The position numbers were made by a program, and so were the translations under genes. Shown here piece after piece: positions 1 through 10,200 of a stretch of DNA of 64,000 nucleotides. This DNA is from Aedes albopictus (Eukaryota; Arthropoda; Insecta; Diptera; Culicidae). A model generated the notes under the pieces. It was not told the origin of the DNA. It worked only from the letters and a program-made list of their open reading frames with translations, and ran no database searches. Each line of letters starts with the position of its first letter. The stretch's first letter is position 1. Where the stretch lies: the NCBI RefSeq assembly GCF_035046485.1, contig NC_085136.1, positions 162,251,963-162,315,962 on the forward strand, read 5' to 3'.

Positions 1-1215
1 TCTTTCAGGAATTCCTCCCGGGACTCTCCTAAAATTCCTCCGGGAATTTTTAAAGGAAATTTTCGAGATTTTCTCAGGAAATATTCTGGGAATTTCACCA
101 AGTATTCCTCAGAGAACCCCTCTAGAATTTCCCCCAGGAATTCCTTAGGAAATTTCTCTATGAATTCCTCCGGTAATTTCTCCAGCAGTTCCTCTGGAAA
201 ATTCTTCATGGAATCCTCGTTCCCCAAAGGGAAATCCCACGAAGGAAATTCCTGGAAGAATTTCTGGAGGAATCCCCTGAGGGAATTCCACAAGGAATCC
301 CCGGGAGAGCTCCTGGAGAAAAACCCGAAAGAATCCCTGGAAATAACCCCGGAAAAAACCTGGAGAAATTACTGAAGGAATCACCGGAGGAATTACTGAT
401 GGGAGTCTTAGAAGAATTCCCGCAGAAACTCCTGGAGGGAACCGTAAAGAAATTCCTGGTGGAATTTCAGGAAAAAAATTTTCCTAAAGAAATTCCTAGT
501 GGAATTTCTGGAGACATTTCAGGGAGAATTTCCAGAGATATTCCCGGAGGAATTCCCGAAGAATTTCCCGACGGAATTCCTGGAGAAAACAAAGGAGGAA
601 TTCCTAGAGGAATTCCCAGAGGAATTCCTGGAGAAATTCTCAGAGGGTTTTCTTAAAAAAAGCAGTCACGGAAGACTTCCTGAAGGAAGACTTCCTGGAG
701 AAATTTCCAGAGATTTTTTTTGAAGAAAAAAAACCGGAGGTTTTCCTGAAGAAATTCCCGGAAAAATTCCTCGAAGAATTTGTGGAGGATTTCCCGGACA
801 ATTTCTGAAGAAATTTCCGAAGAAATTCCCGGAGACATTCCCGGAGATATTCCTGGAGGAACTCCTAGAAAAATTCTCGGGGAAATCCAGCCCGGACAAA
901 TACTTGAAAGAATTCCTGAGCAAAATCCCGGATAAATTCATAAAGTAATTCCCGGAGGAACTCATGGAGGGATTCCTGGGAAAATTCTCTGGGGAAATCC
1001 GGAGGAATTCCTGGAGCACTTCTCCGGAAGAATTTGTGGAGAAATTACCGAAGGCATTCCTGAAGGAATTTCCGCTTAAATTCCTGATGTGGGTCCTAGA
1101 GGAAATCCTGGAAAAAATCCGGAAGAATTCCCGGAGACATTTCCAGAGGAGTTCCTAAAGAAATTCCAGGAAAAAATCATTGAAAAATTCCCGGAACAGT
1201 TCCTGTAGAAAAAAC
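1..1215. repeat. GGAATTCC-type degenerate minisatellite
   Basis: The whole block is a chain of imperfect short units built on ggaattcctggagaaa, with GGAATTCC palindromes spaced roughly every 12-30 bases. Because the unit is close to a multiple of three and rarely makes stops, both strands carry open frames of 60-117 codons with repetitive Gly-Ile-Pro-Glu or Glu-Glu-Phe peptides; these are by-products and not genes. The same repeat type recurs at 35.30-35.45, 40.0-40.2 and 41.0-44.8 kb. It starts outside the window and ends where a SINE begins. Function unknown. Confidence 0.9.
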
Positions 1216-1225
1216 GGAGCAATAT

Positions 1226-1432
1226 TGTGTGGCTTCGTGGTCGTGCGGCTAGTGTCATCAAGCATTTAGTCACATCATGCTAGGAGCGCGGGTTCGATTC
1301 CCGCCGCAGCTGTCAGGAAAAGTTTTCGACTGTGCCACTGGGCGTTGCATGCTAGTCCGTTGTCTAGTGTCGTGCTTCCTTCAAAGAGCGAATAGCTCAC
1401 TGGAAGTCCTAAACTTGTGTCTTTAAAAAAAA
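1226..1432 (+). mobile_element. tRNA-derived SINE
   Basis: The 5' part looks like a tRNA: a pol III A-box-like stretch near 1232-1245 and a clear B box (GGTTCGATTCC) near 1291-1301. A tRNA-unrelated body of about 120 bases follows, then a short A-rich tail (TTTAAAAAAAAA) at 1421-1430. The head differs from Feilai and from the SINE at 49.45 kb. It sits at the edge of the GGAATTCC array. I did not find a target duplication, so the exact ends are approximate. Confidence 0.75.
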
Positions 1433-1449
1433 ATGTCTGCAGGGGGTCG

Positions 1450-2215
1450 AAGACGGTGTAGCGATTAACCTAGCGAATAAATCACGAATCAAAGACTCAA
1501 CTATCAGACAGTTTTTAGCTTGCTGAAGAACTTTGTTGAAGACGGCATCATTCTATCTTATCAGGATTCTGAGATATAAAAGTTTGAAGATTTTTTACCC
1601 TGGCCACCTAGCGGACGATTCTCGAACCAAAGACGCCGTTGCCAGTTAGTTCTTAGCCTGCTGAACAACTTTGCTGAAAACCGCATGCTTGTACCTCATT
1701 AGGGTATCAAGATAAACGTGTTTGAATTTTTCAGACACAATGCGCCACCTAGCGGATAAATCCCAAACCAAAGGCTTTACTATCAGATAGTTCTGACCTT
1801 GCTGAAGAATTCTGCCGAAGACAGCATCATTCTATCTTATCAGGTTTCTGAGATATGAGGGTTTGCACATTTTTGACACCGGCGCCGCCTAGCGGCCGAG
1901 TCGCGAACCAAAGTCGCCGTTGCCAGTTAGTTCTTAACCTGCTGAACAAATTCGCCGAAAACACTATACTTCTATCTCATCGAGATCTTGAGATATACGT
2001 TGCGCAAAGTATGTGGCCAATTTTGGTACCCCAAGACAATCCGGAATAACTCCGGAACCATGTGGACCAGGCACCCATGTCCCCGGCATCATAAACTAGA
2101 AGAGTTTTTCGGGAAGTTGTGAAAATTTCATCAAAATTCAACGAAAAACAAAAAAGTTATGACCATTTTTGTGCTTTTCCGAAGGTGGAAAATGTACGTT
2201 GGCTGGATGAAGGTT
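1450..2215. repeat. 140-bp tandem repeat with A-B-A-B order
   Basis: Four monomers of about 140 bp lie head to tail, each containing a CACCTAGCGG-like core, then CGAACCAAAG, then a CTGCTGAA box and a TATCTYATCAG box. Monomers 1 and 3 share TATCAGATAG-type sequence (1502 and 1781, 279 apart). Monomers 2 and 4 share GCCAGTTAGT (1641 and 1922, 281 apart). The block therefore has a higher-order period of about 280. From 2015 to 2215 a unique-looking tail (GGAATAACTCCGGAACC near 2042) follows, with no gene visible. Function unknown. Confidence 0.8.
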
Positions 2216-2370
2216 AAGACATCAACAATAAAACGCCACAATACTCGGTTTGTGGCTGCCGCTCTCCATCCTCGGTCGCACCCAATGCTCGCCAGGTCAT
2301 GTTCCACCTGGTCCGCCCATCGTGCTCTCTGCGCTCAACGTCAACCAGATCAGTTGCAAACACCACCAGC

Positions 2371-2508
2371 CAAGCCCGTGCACAAGGGGGGGGGGGGTTT
2401 TTGGTGTTAAACCCTCCCCATTACCGACGTTTCATACACTAGGCGCCCCTCCGCCTTTTGCCGAAATAGGCAAAAACCCCTCCCTTGGCGTCACTTCTGT
2501 GCACGGGC
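2371..2508. mobile_element. G-tract palindromic MITE
   Basis: This 138-bp insert interrupts the RTE-A C-terminal region. Its ends are inverted (CCCGTGCACA at the left, TGTGCACGGG at the right), followed inward by a run of eleven G and TTTTTGG, mirrored by CAAAAACCCCTCCC on the right. No coding capacity. It shares the layout of terminal inverted repeat, G-tract and AT centre with the elements at 10.78, 19.05 and 46.5 kb, though its terminal sequence differs. No clear target duplication was seen. Confidence 0.7.
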
Positions 2509-2729
2509 CTGCCACCAGCAACACATTCTTGCAACATACCCTGCCCATCGTATCCTTCCGGCTTTGGCCATCTCTGGATACTGGGTTCGCCGTAAAGTGC
2601 AGCGAGCTCGTGGTTCATCCTTCTCCGCCACACACAGTTCTCCTGCACACCACCGAAGATCGTCTTTAACACGCGTCGCTCGAAAACTCCGAGTGCTTGC
2701 AGGTCCTCCTCGAGGATTGTCCATGTCTC

Positions 2730-3010
2730 TCTCTCTCTCTTCTTGGCGTAACGTCCTCACTGGGACAAAGCCTGCTTCTCAGCTTAGTGTTCTATGAGCA
2801 CTTCCACAGTTATTAACTGAGAGCTTCCTCTGCCAATGACCATTTTGCATGTGTATATCGTGTGGCAGGCACGAAGATACTCTATGCCCAAGGAAGTCAA
2901 GGAAATTTCCTTTACGAAAAGATCCTGGACCGACCGGGAATCGAACCCGTCACCCTCAGCATGGTCATGCTGAATACCCGTGCGTTTACCACCTCGGCTA
3001 TATGGGCCCT
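2730..3010 (-). mobile_element. Feilai SINE, near full length, with 14-bp target duplication
   Basis: Reading the minus strand gives a tRNA-like head (A box around TAGCCGAGGTGG, B box GGTTCGATTCC), a tRNA-unrelated body and an AAGAAGAGAGA tail. This is the Aedes SINE family Feilai. A perfect 14-bp duplication, ATTGTCCATGTCTC, flanks it at 2716-2729 and 3011-3024, and joining the flanks restores RTE-A sequence. It inserted after the LINE and is among the youngest events in this part of the window. Pol III transcription is expected for the family. Confidence 0.92.
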
Positions 3011-3594
3011 ATTGTCCATGTCTCGTGTCCGTAGAAGACCACCGGTCTGATTAGCGTTTTGTACATGGTGCATTTGGTGCGTGGGTGAATCTTTTTCGAC
3101 CGCAGTTTCTTCTGGAGCCCATAGTAGGCCTGACTTCCCGAATAAAAAATACAGTAGAAAAACCGAATGTTGTATTGTAACAGTACTATTTAGAACCATA
3201 TTGTTACAATAAACACCACTGTAAAAATAAAAAATACAAAAACAATAAGATGTAATGTTAGACACCATACAGTGAATTGTAAATGAGATTTTTACAATAT
3301 ACTATACGGGTTGTTAAGTATCGTAACAATATAAAAAAATATTTTTCTCCATATATATTTTTTTACAAAACCATACATTTTATTGTAAATGAATTGTTCG
3401 AAATACTGATACGTGGGCTTTAATATACCGTACATTGTATGGTACACGTATGGTTTCAAACAATAAAATGTACCGTAAATATATTGTTTTTAATTGTAAT
3501 TTCACTACTGGTTATAAATTTAATCATGGTTTTGGAATGGTTCTCTTTTGTTATGTTGTATTGTTTTACATTAGACAAACCATATAATGTTATA

Positions 3595-4422
3595 CACTGC
3601 AAAAACTGCAAATATTTATTTTATGTGAAATTACACATTGATCCAATCGTCCTTCTCACACATATATTTTATAACCCAAAATATAACTAACATGATTATT
3701 GTTTATGCTTTTGATTAGTTTCACAAATCATTGTTATGTGTGATCACCCATAGCAAAAAAATATGTGTGTACACACATACTAACAATGTATAGAGAAACC
3801 GTGTTTGCATCAGTGTCTGTGTAAGCCGTCGGCCGAGCCGCCGGTGATGCCAAAAGTGAGAAGATGGCGACTGAAACACGTTTACAAAATAATGTGCTGC
3901 GTAAGTTGCAGTTCGTAGTGGGGTCATTTCTTCCTAAATCTTCGAAGTCCTATTCTCTGGAGCATGGAATAGTTGTCCTCAATCGCACCAAATTGAAAAG
4001 TCTTTGGAAACTCGAGAATTCTCAGGAGCACAACTTTAAAACATCATCCGAAACCTGGTTCGGAACTGCAAAGTTCGACCAACTTTTTAGAGCAATACGA
4101 TGTTCCAATCTTTCCAAATAAGCTGATTGCTGTGTTTTAAAATCATGTTAACATCTTTTTGGATCAAACTTGTAACACTAATCCCCGAAAAAGTTATATT
4201 CTCTAATATAAAAACTATTTGAGTACATCTATTAAATATATAAGTAATGTTATTGATTTTATTTGGTATTCTAAATTGTTTTTATGTGTGATCTCACATC
4301 AAAACGATAAATACCAAAAAATAATTCGTTATGTGTGCCACCCATAAACATCATTTGTCCAGACAAATTGCAAAAATTTATGTGTACAAAACATAAAATA
4401 ATTGTTTGCAGTTTTTGCAGTG
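3595..4422. mobile_element. TA-flanked non-autonomous DNA transposon
   Basis: The 828-bp element has matching inverted ends. The left end begins CACTGCAAAAACTGCAAA and the right end is its exact reverse complement for 18 bases. TA dinucleotides flank it at 3593-3594 and 4423-4424, as expected for Tc1/mariner-type insertion. Subterminal TATTTTATGT and GTGTGATCACC-like boxes also recur inverted. No transposase is visible. The middle carries an 85-codon plus-strand ORF in a GC-richer context, described separately. Confidence 0.75.
3864..4121 (+). CDS. 85-codon ORF carried inside a MITE
   Basis: The ORF opens with ATG in a good context (AGAAGATGGCG) and encodes MATETRLQNNVLRKLQF, then a basic, Ser-rich chain ending in SNLSK and TAA. 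The roughly 60 bases upstream are GC-rich (GCCGTCGGCCGAGCCGCCGG), unlike the AT-rich element around it, which resembles a captured host 5' UTR and first exon. I recognise no domain, and homology is untested. It could equally be a chance ORF. Whether it is transcribed is unknown. Confidence 0.3.
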   Translation: MATETRLQNNVLRKLQFVVGSFLPKSSKSYSLEHGIVVLNRTKLKSLWKLENSQEHNFKTSSETWFGTAKFDQLFRAIRCSNLSK

Positions 4423-5407
4423 TATTATCTCGTCATGTTCCTTCGATAATGGCAGTTCTAGCCAAACTAACCTAAACTCGTCTAAGTCTGAGTAGCCTCT
4501 GATTGCATTAACAGTTGAAGCTTAAGCTCCCATGTCCCACCAGCCAGATAACCGGGTTTTGCAAACTAAGCATTATTTGTGGCAACACTTTGAGCGGCAT
4601 GATGGAACTATGCCTAGCGCGCTAAGTGTTATTAGACCACTAATGTAGTTGCATGAAGTGGGTGACGAGGTACATAAGTATCATTACAGCGTGCTTAACC
4701 ATTATTGCAATATTGAGGCTCCAATTTGACTGAACTATGAAATGTGTACATAACAACTCATGAGAAAACTGTCAAGTTCGATTCAACTATAAGCTAGGTT
4801 AAAAAGCGAAGACGAACTTATTTCAGAAGTCGTTTCAGTGTCCAGTCCAGTCCTTATGTTAAAAATGTCAAAGATAAATCGCATTTAATTCGGTTGTTGT
4901 ACAAGGCAATTTCACATGAGAGAAGAAGAGAAAGAATAGTGTTGAACTCATCCACTCATTTACGGTAATCTGGCCTGCGTCTTTCCGGGTTGACCTACAT
5001 TCGTATTCCTCTCATCGCACTCTACATACCTAGCCCACCATATCTCTTGGATATGCAGTCCTTAGGACACCTGGTTTACCACTTTATTTAAACATTTTAT
5101 TGACTTTAAATAGATGTTTCAACTTATTCACTTTTTTCTCTTTCATTTCCTTTGCAACAAAAATGTCACGGACATCAACAAAACAAAGCACGGAAAAAAT
5201 CATAAACTGATTAAAAAATTTAAAATGCACGGACAAAGATTGTTTCGGAATAGTGAATGGTTCAAACGTAAGAAAATAGTATAATATATTGTTACATAAA
5301 GATCGGATGTAAATGTATAATAGCTACCAATGTGCAAAGCTTTTAGCGAACCATTCCATTACAATACACTATATTGTAGCTGGTACACTGTATGGTACAG
5401 GAATGGT

Positions 5408-7740
5408 TTTAATCAGTCTAGTCAGCTTCCCAGGATCGGCTGATTTCGTCCATGATTCTCCATAGCTCTGCGCGATCGATACTGTCCTATGCCGCCTTGA
5501 AGTCGATGAATAGGTGATGCGTTGGGACCTGGTGTTCATGGCATTTCTAGAGGATTTGCCGTACGGTAAAGGTCTGCTCCGTTTTTTGACTGGCCATCGA
5601 TGAAGCCGGCTTGATAACTTCCCACGAACTTATTCATTTTAGGTGACAGCCGATGAAAGATGATCTGGGATAGCACTTTGTAGGCAGCATTCAAAATAGT
5701 GATCGCCCTGAAGTTCTCACATTCCAAATGGTCGCCTTTCTTGTGAATGGGGCAGATTACCCCTTCCTTCCACTCCTCCGGTATCTGTTCGGTTTCCCAG
5801 ATCCTGACTATTAGCCGATGCAGACAGGTGGGCAACTTTTCTGGGTCCATCTTGATGAGTTCAGCTGCGATACCTCCCTTACCAGCTGCTTTGTTGGCTT
5901 TGATCTGGTGAATGGCATCCTTAACTTCGCTCAGCATGGGAGTTGGTTCATTTCCGTCCTCCGCTGCACTGGCGTCGTCGTTTCCTCCGTTGTCGTGGGC
6001 TCCCGTGCCTACGTTCTCCTCGCCGTTCAGGTGCTAATCGAAGTACTGCTTCCACCTTTCGATCACCTTACGTCCGTCCGCCAAGAGGCCTCCATCTTTA
6101 TCCCTACATATTTCGGCTCGCGGCACGAAGCCTTTGCGGGATGCGTTGAGCTTCTGATAGAGCTTCCGTTGTTTTTGGGAACGGCACAGCATTACGATTT
6201 CTTGGCACTCCACTTCTTCCAGGCGGCGCTTTTTCTCCCGAAAGAGGCCGGTCTGCTGTTTCCGCTTCTGTTTGTAACGTTCCACTTCTGTCGAGTCTCT
6301 TGCTGCGGCATTACCGCCCTCGCTGCGTTCTTGTCCTCCTCCAAAATCGTTCTGCACTCTTCGTCGAACTATACGTTCCGTCGCTTCCGTTCCACGTACC
6401 CGATGGTGCTCTCGGCTGCGTCGTTGATGGGTGCTTTCACTGTACTCCAGCAGTCCTTTAGAGTGGCCTCATCGAGCTCGCTCTCGTCTGGCAATGCGGC
6501 CTCGAGATTCTGCGCGTATGCTGAGGCGACATCCGGTTGTTGCAGTTGCTCTAGGTTGTACCGTGGAGGTCGCCGGTACCGTACATTGTTGATAACGGAG
6601 AGTTTGACCATCACCAGATAGTGGTCGAAGTCAATGTTGGCGCCACGATAGGTCCTGACGTCGATAATGTCGGAGAAGTGCCGTCCGTCAATCAGAACGT
6701 GGTCGATTTGAGATTCCGTCTACTGTGGTGATCTTCAGGTGTAACGATGAAGTGTTGCAAAAAGGTGCTACGATTGGCCATATTTTTGGAGGCGGCGAAA
6801 TCAATGAGTCGTAGGCCGTTTTCGTTCGTTTGCTGGTGGGCGCTGAACCTACCAATCGTCGGTCTGAATTCCTCCTCCTGGCCTATCTGAGCGTTTAAAT
6901 CTCCTATGATGATCTTGACGTCGTGGCTTGGGCAGCGATCGTACTCGCGTTCGAGCTGCGCGTAAAATGCGTCCTTGTCATCATCAGTGCTTCCGGAGTG
7001 TGGGCTGTACACGTTTATTATGCTGAAGTTGAAGAATCGGCCCTTGATCCTCAACCTGCACATTCTTTCGTTGATCGGCCACCAACCGATCACGCGCCTC
7101 TGCATATCACCCATCACGATGAAAGCTGTTCCCAGCTCGCGTGTGTTGCCGCAGCTATGGTAGATGGTATGATTACCTCTAAACGTTCGCGCCATGGATC
7201 CTGTCCAACACACCTCCTGCAGCGCTACGATGCCGAACCCGTGGTCCTTCAGTATATCGGCGAGTATGCGAGTGCTCTCAATGAAGTTGAGAGATCGGCA
7301 GTTCCATGTACCGAGTTTCCAATCACAAGTCCTTTTTGTTCGCTGGGGTCGTTGCCGTTGGTCTCGGTTCGTATTATTCTGTTGCTGATTTTCCGTTACA
7401 ATGGTTTTTTACGGCTGGCTCGTAGCGCCTGACACCAACCCCCTACTCTCCGGAGGACTATAGTGCACAGTTGAGCTTAGAGCCCTTCCCTGGCACTCGG
7501 GCGTAGATCAGCCACCCCTAACATGGGGATCAGACGCTGTTGTGAGCTGCTCCTCCTGGAGAACAGACGCTCAGGTTTACCGAAGCAACCCCCCCCCCTC
7601 CTTCCCTGTCAGCCTACGACCAAAGTTTCCACCGGGGTTGGTTACCCGATCTTCCCTTAGGTTGCACATGGTTTCCGGCCGGTACCGCGAGGAGGTTGGG
7701 ATAGGAGTTGCTGGGCAGAGGCTAGTGGATCACAATGGGA
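5408..7740 (-). pseudogene. RTE-like LINE (subfamily A), EN and partial RT, broken
   Basis: On the minus strand, from 7.33 kb downward, the sequence encodes an APE-type endonuclease. It has GIVALQEVCWTGS (active-site Glu) near 7.24 kb and IIIGDLNAQIG near 6.91 kb. Next come the linker (6614-6034) and the RT fingers region (5937-5536: NKAAGKGGIAAEL, CPIHKKGD, ENFRAITILNAAYK). Frames shift at least three times. The copy stops near 5408, before the YADD-type catalytic box. About 400 bases of 5' UTR (7340-7740) match pieces near 10.7 kb. Reverse transcription and nicking are the family functions; this copy is dead. Confidence 0.85.
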
Positions 7741-8231
7741 TTGCGCAGCATACCCAGCCTTTACCGTGCCAGCTACAAAATTGTACTACCCAAATTCCCT
7801 GCTATGTTTCCAATGTTCCTCGCTCCTCGTTCCTTGAGCCTCCATATTTGGAGATTTCAACGCATCGCATGAGTTGTGGGGAGGCAGTAAGTCTAACCGT
7901 CGTGGTCAGTTACTCCTGGAGTGGGCGATAGATCATAATCTTTTGGCTTTGAATGACGGATCTCCAACGCACTATCACAATACATCCGGCTCTTTCACTA
8001 CAATCGACGTCTTCTTCGCCTCTATTTCACTAGCTTCGATTTTTTTTTTTTTGGTACTGCGAGGATGACCTTCATGGCAGCGATCACTATCCTACTCAAA
8101 TTAGGTCTAATAACATGCTCCCAATCATCCGGTCAAGACAATAATGGTTGTACCAGAACGCTGATTGGCCCAAGTATGAAATCGTTGATGCTCAAAGGAT
8201 TCCAGCTGATATAGAAGCCAATATAGAAAAC

Positions 8232-8474
8232 GAGTTTCCCCCGATAGGGCATCCAATTTGGCTACGATTGTGCGGGAAAATTCGAACCAAATCGACAGTT
8301 ACAGGTTCTACCGAACCACACTGGACGAGAACACTGTAACTATTGAGTCCCTGAAGAAGGTCCCAAACGGACCGAAACGTCGGACAAAATAACATAAATA
8401 GTGTTTTATTTTTGTCAAGACTGACAAGCCACCACGAAACAGTTTCGTAAAACAGTCGAACACACCAACGATAT
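8232..8474 (+). mobile_element. Penelope-like element 3' fragment, 12-bp target duplication
   Basis: This 243-bp insertion splits the I/Jockey-group LINE. A perfect 12-bp duplication, AATATAGAAAAC, flanks it at 8220-8231 and 8475-8486, and the LINE frame continues across the joined flanks. There are no inverted ends and no poly(A), which argues against a MITE or SINE. The segment at 8347-8385 has the hammerhead-like motif that Penelope-like retroelements carry in their terminal repeats. Only a short 3' part is present, with no RT or GIY-YIG domain. The family assignment rests on the ribozyme motif and the duplication. Confidence 0.55.
8347..8385 (+). ncRNA. Hammerhead-ribozyme-like motif
   Basis: All catalytic-core boxes are present in order: stem I strand GTCC (8347-8350), CTGAAGA (8351-8357), stem II GGTCC/GGACC (8359-8363 with 8369-8373, loop CAAAC), GAAA (8374-8377), the GTC cleavage triplet (8379-8381) and stem I partner GGAC (8382-8385). 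Two deviations: an extra A at 8358 between the CTGANGA box and stem II, and an almost absent stem III (AC/GT). An extra A there is known from one viroid hammerhead, and tiny stem III is typical of minimal retroelement hammerheads that may act as dimers. Activity is inferred, not shown. Confidence 0.6.
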
Positions 8475-8879
8475 AATATAGAAAACATCACCAATGGCAT
8501 TTTTGAAGCACCTTTAGAATCGATTGCAAGGCCAAAGGTATATCCGGGAAGAAGAACCAGTTATGGTAGAATCAAGAAGTCGAAGAGAAGATTAAAATAC
8601 GACGAAAAGCTCTTCAAAGACTCTGGAAACTAGATGATCCTGCAAAGGTAACAAGCAAGAGTTCAACATCGCTAAAATAGAAGCATGGAATATTACAGAT
8701 GAAGCTAAGAAAACATTCTGGAATTAGTTCCCAAGTATCTTCAACAGCAGCTCATCCACGTTAGAGTTGTGGCATAGCTTAAATAAAGCAAGGAAACAGC
8801 TTAAAGGCCCCGGACTTATTATACCTCTCAAGAAAAATCGGAATATGGCGATTATCGACCTCTGGCTTCTGATATAAGC

Positions 8880-9415
8880 GCGTCAGTCACTATCATAACA
8901 GCGTCACCAGATTTAAAAGTATTTTATTCCATTATATGGGGCTTCGCAGTAAAAACACTCATTCCACTGAGCCACTCAAAAACATCTGTGTTGTGGCGGG
9001 TCATCTCCGGAATGGTTCGATACTGATATTGAAAGCAGCCTTTAGTTTGGTCAGCTTCAATGCTGTAAATTAATTATATTTATTTCAAATTCAATCTTAA
9101 AATTAACTTACACTCTAGTATTCTGCTACCATTCCCGACAACACTTTCACCTCTACTCATCTATCCGATCCACTCTCATCATCTACCTTTAGATTTCTTC
9201 AGTGTTGCCAGTTTCACTGGAAATCACCACAACAATCTGTCTCTTCGCAAAACTCACGTGCTTTTGTTTTTGGCGGGAACACGTTTTCTTTTGTTTTGCC
9301 TTGCGAGTGTCCGCATGACCGCCGCAGGACTCTAATGAAAGATAAGCGCGACACCAACATCACCTACTAAAAAGTACACCGAAAAATTCCAGTACGAAAA
9401 GTAAAGCTGTGAACA
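8880..9415. other. No gene recognised
   Basis: This 536-bp stretch separates two parts of the I/Jockey-group LINE and so is probably itself inserted or substituted sequence. I see no open frame, tRNA-like boxes or clear inverted ends. An A/T-rich first half gives way to a pyrimidine-rich stretch near 9130-9240 and GCAAAACTCACGTGC near 9246. No assignment possible. Confidence 0.5.
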
Positions 9416-9665
9416 AGATGATATATGTAGGCCTGGAGACCAACGAAAATGCCTTGCTTGGTGAGGAGTTTTCCATTCAGGAACTTTTCAGGGCCCTGGA
9501 ACACTCAAAACGGACATCAGTCGGACTGGATGAGATTGGATATCCAATACCTTTCCATTGCTAAACAAGTCGGCTGAAAGCCTTCAACCAAATTTAGAGA
9601 AAAGGAGGCATTCCCGACAGCTGCAAGGAAAAAGTGATCCTATTCCTAAAAATGGTGGACCCAAG
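9416..9665 (+). pseudogene. I/Jockey-group LINE, RT N-terminal fragment
   Basis: The translation reads ETNENALLGEEFSIQELFRALE, then SKRTSVGLDEIGYPI, then GIPDSCKEKVILFLK across a frameshift near 9545. This matches the start of a LINE reverse transcriptase, where a Ser-Ala/Val-Gly-x-Asp-Glu-Ile box precedes the first RT block and the WKxAxVIPxxKPGKD-type block. It probably continues the element at 7841-8870, from which 8880-9415 separates it. No catalytic palm remains. Confidence 0.55.
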
Positions 9666-9699
9666 AACGACCAGAAAGACTTTCCCTTACAAGCTGCAT

Positions 9700-10200
9700 T
9701 GTAAAAACCTTGGAGCGAAGTTGAGTGACGGAGACCTGGAGGATGGGGGTAATTTGGAGTGCCATAGATACAGCATGCAGCTGCTAGGCCAGGCCCTATT
9801 GAGGTTGATGCGTCTGGCAACGCTGCCTCGAGATTCTGCGCGCATGCTGAGGCGACATCCGCTTGCTTCAGTCGAGCTGGGCATAGAACATGTGCGTAAC
9901 TACAGCTATTTGGCCCCCACTCCGAAATCATACGCGCTGGCTGTAGTGCATAACAAGCGCGCACGGCAATGAAGCCGTGGGTTTAAATGGGCTGTAGTTA
10001 CGCGCATGGCGTAGGGTGCGTCTTTGTCATCATCAGTGCATTGGAAGACGTCGAGTACGGCCCTTGAACTGCACTTTGGTGACCACGGAAACCCCCCCCC
10101 CCCCACTCCACACCTCCTGCCAAACTCGCGGTCCTTCAGTAGATCGGCGAGTACGCGGGTGCTCCCAATGAAGTTGAGAGATCGGCAGTAGCGATGTTGA
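9700..10200 (-). pseudogene. Scrambled RTE-A fragments
   Basis: Minus-strand pieces of the subfamily A LINE appear out of context: the linker motif ASACAQNLEAALPD (about 9811-9870), the EN motif TDDDKDAPYAM (about 10006-10045) and the 5' EN region with AGEVWSGG-like and SPRTRRSTEGPRV peptides (about 10105-10195). A run of 12 C interrupts it at 10092-10103. The pieces are separated by unrelated sequence, so the locus has been deleted and rearranged. No functional product. Confidence 0.65.

Larger units (their letters stand above)
2233..3130 (-). mobile_element. RTE-like LINE (subfamily A), 3' end fragment
   Basis: Read on the minus strand, the sequence encodes the C-terminal region of an RTE-like reverse transcriptase. 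Recognisable pieces are RRRMNHELAALYGEP and GRIRWAGYVARM, as in the copies at 53.8 and 59.5 kb. The piece is 5' truncated near 3130, is frameshifted, and carries two younger insertions: a G-tract MITE at about 2371-2508 and a Feilai SINE at 2730-3010. The JAM1/RTE clade assignment is by recognition and was not tested. Not a functional gene. Confidence 0.85.
3131..5407. repeat. AT-rich block with recurring AACCAT/TTGTAA motifs
   Basis: The 3131-3590 and 5280-5412 flanks share short related stretches in both orientations: a GTATGGTACA box at 3438 and 5390, AACCAT plus TTGTAA combinations at 3193, 3266 and 3368, and an imperfect hairpin at about 5350-5412 beginning AACCATTCC and ending GGAATGGTT. 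This suggests the two ends of a foldback DNA element into which the 3595-4422 element inserted. No transposase frame is visible. Between 4425 and 5280 I see no gene; the sequence is plain AT-rich DNA. Confidence 0.45.
7841..8870 (+). pseudogene. I/Jockey-group LINE fragment, EN C-terminal half and linker
   Basis: The plus strand encodes an endonuclease motif GDFNASHELWGG (near 7850) and NRRGQLLLEWAIDHNLLALN, SPTHYHNTSGSFTTIDVFF, then DDLHGSDHYPTQI after a T-rich slip at 8041-8052. The pattern GDFNA followed by GSDHYP is the endonuclease C-terminal half of I/R1/Jockey-type LINEs. After a 243-bp insertion at 8232-8474 the frame resumes and reads through the EN-RT linker (RLWKLDDPAK, SLNKARKQLKGPG). 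Several stops and shifts are present. Exact clade uncertain. Confidence 0.7.

Noticed and set aside
145..1158. Long ORFs on both strands with repetitive Gly/Pro/Glu or Ser/Phe peptides
   Set aside because: They follow the GGAATTCC repeat exactly and have no non-repeat domain; the open frames are a property of the unit.
5818..6621. 267-codon plus-strand ORF
   Set aside because: It is the antisense shadow of the minus-strand RTE-A linker and RT, which has clear family motifs.
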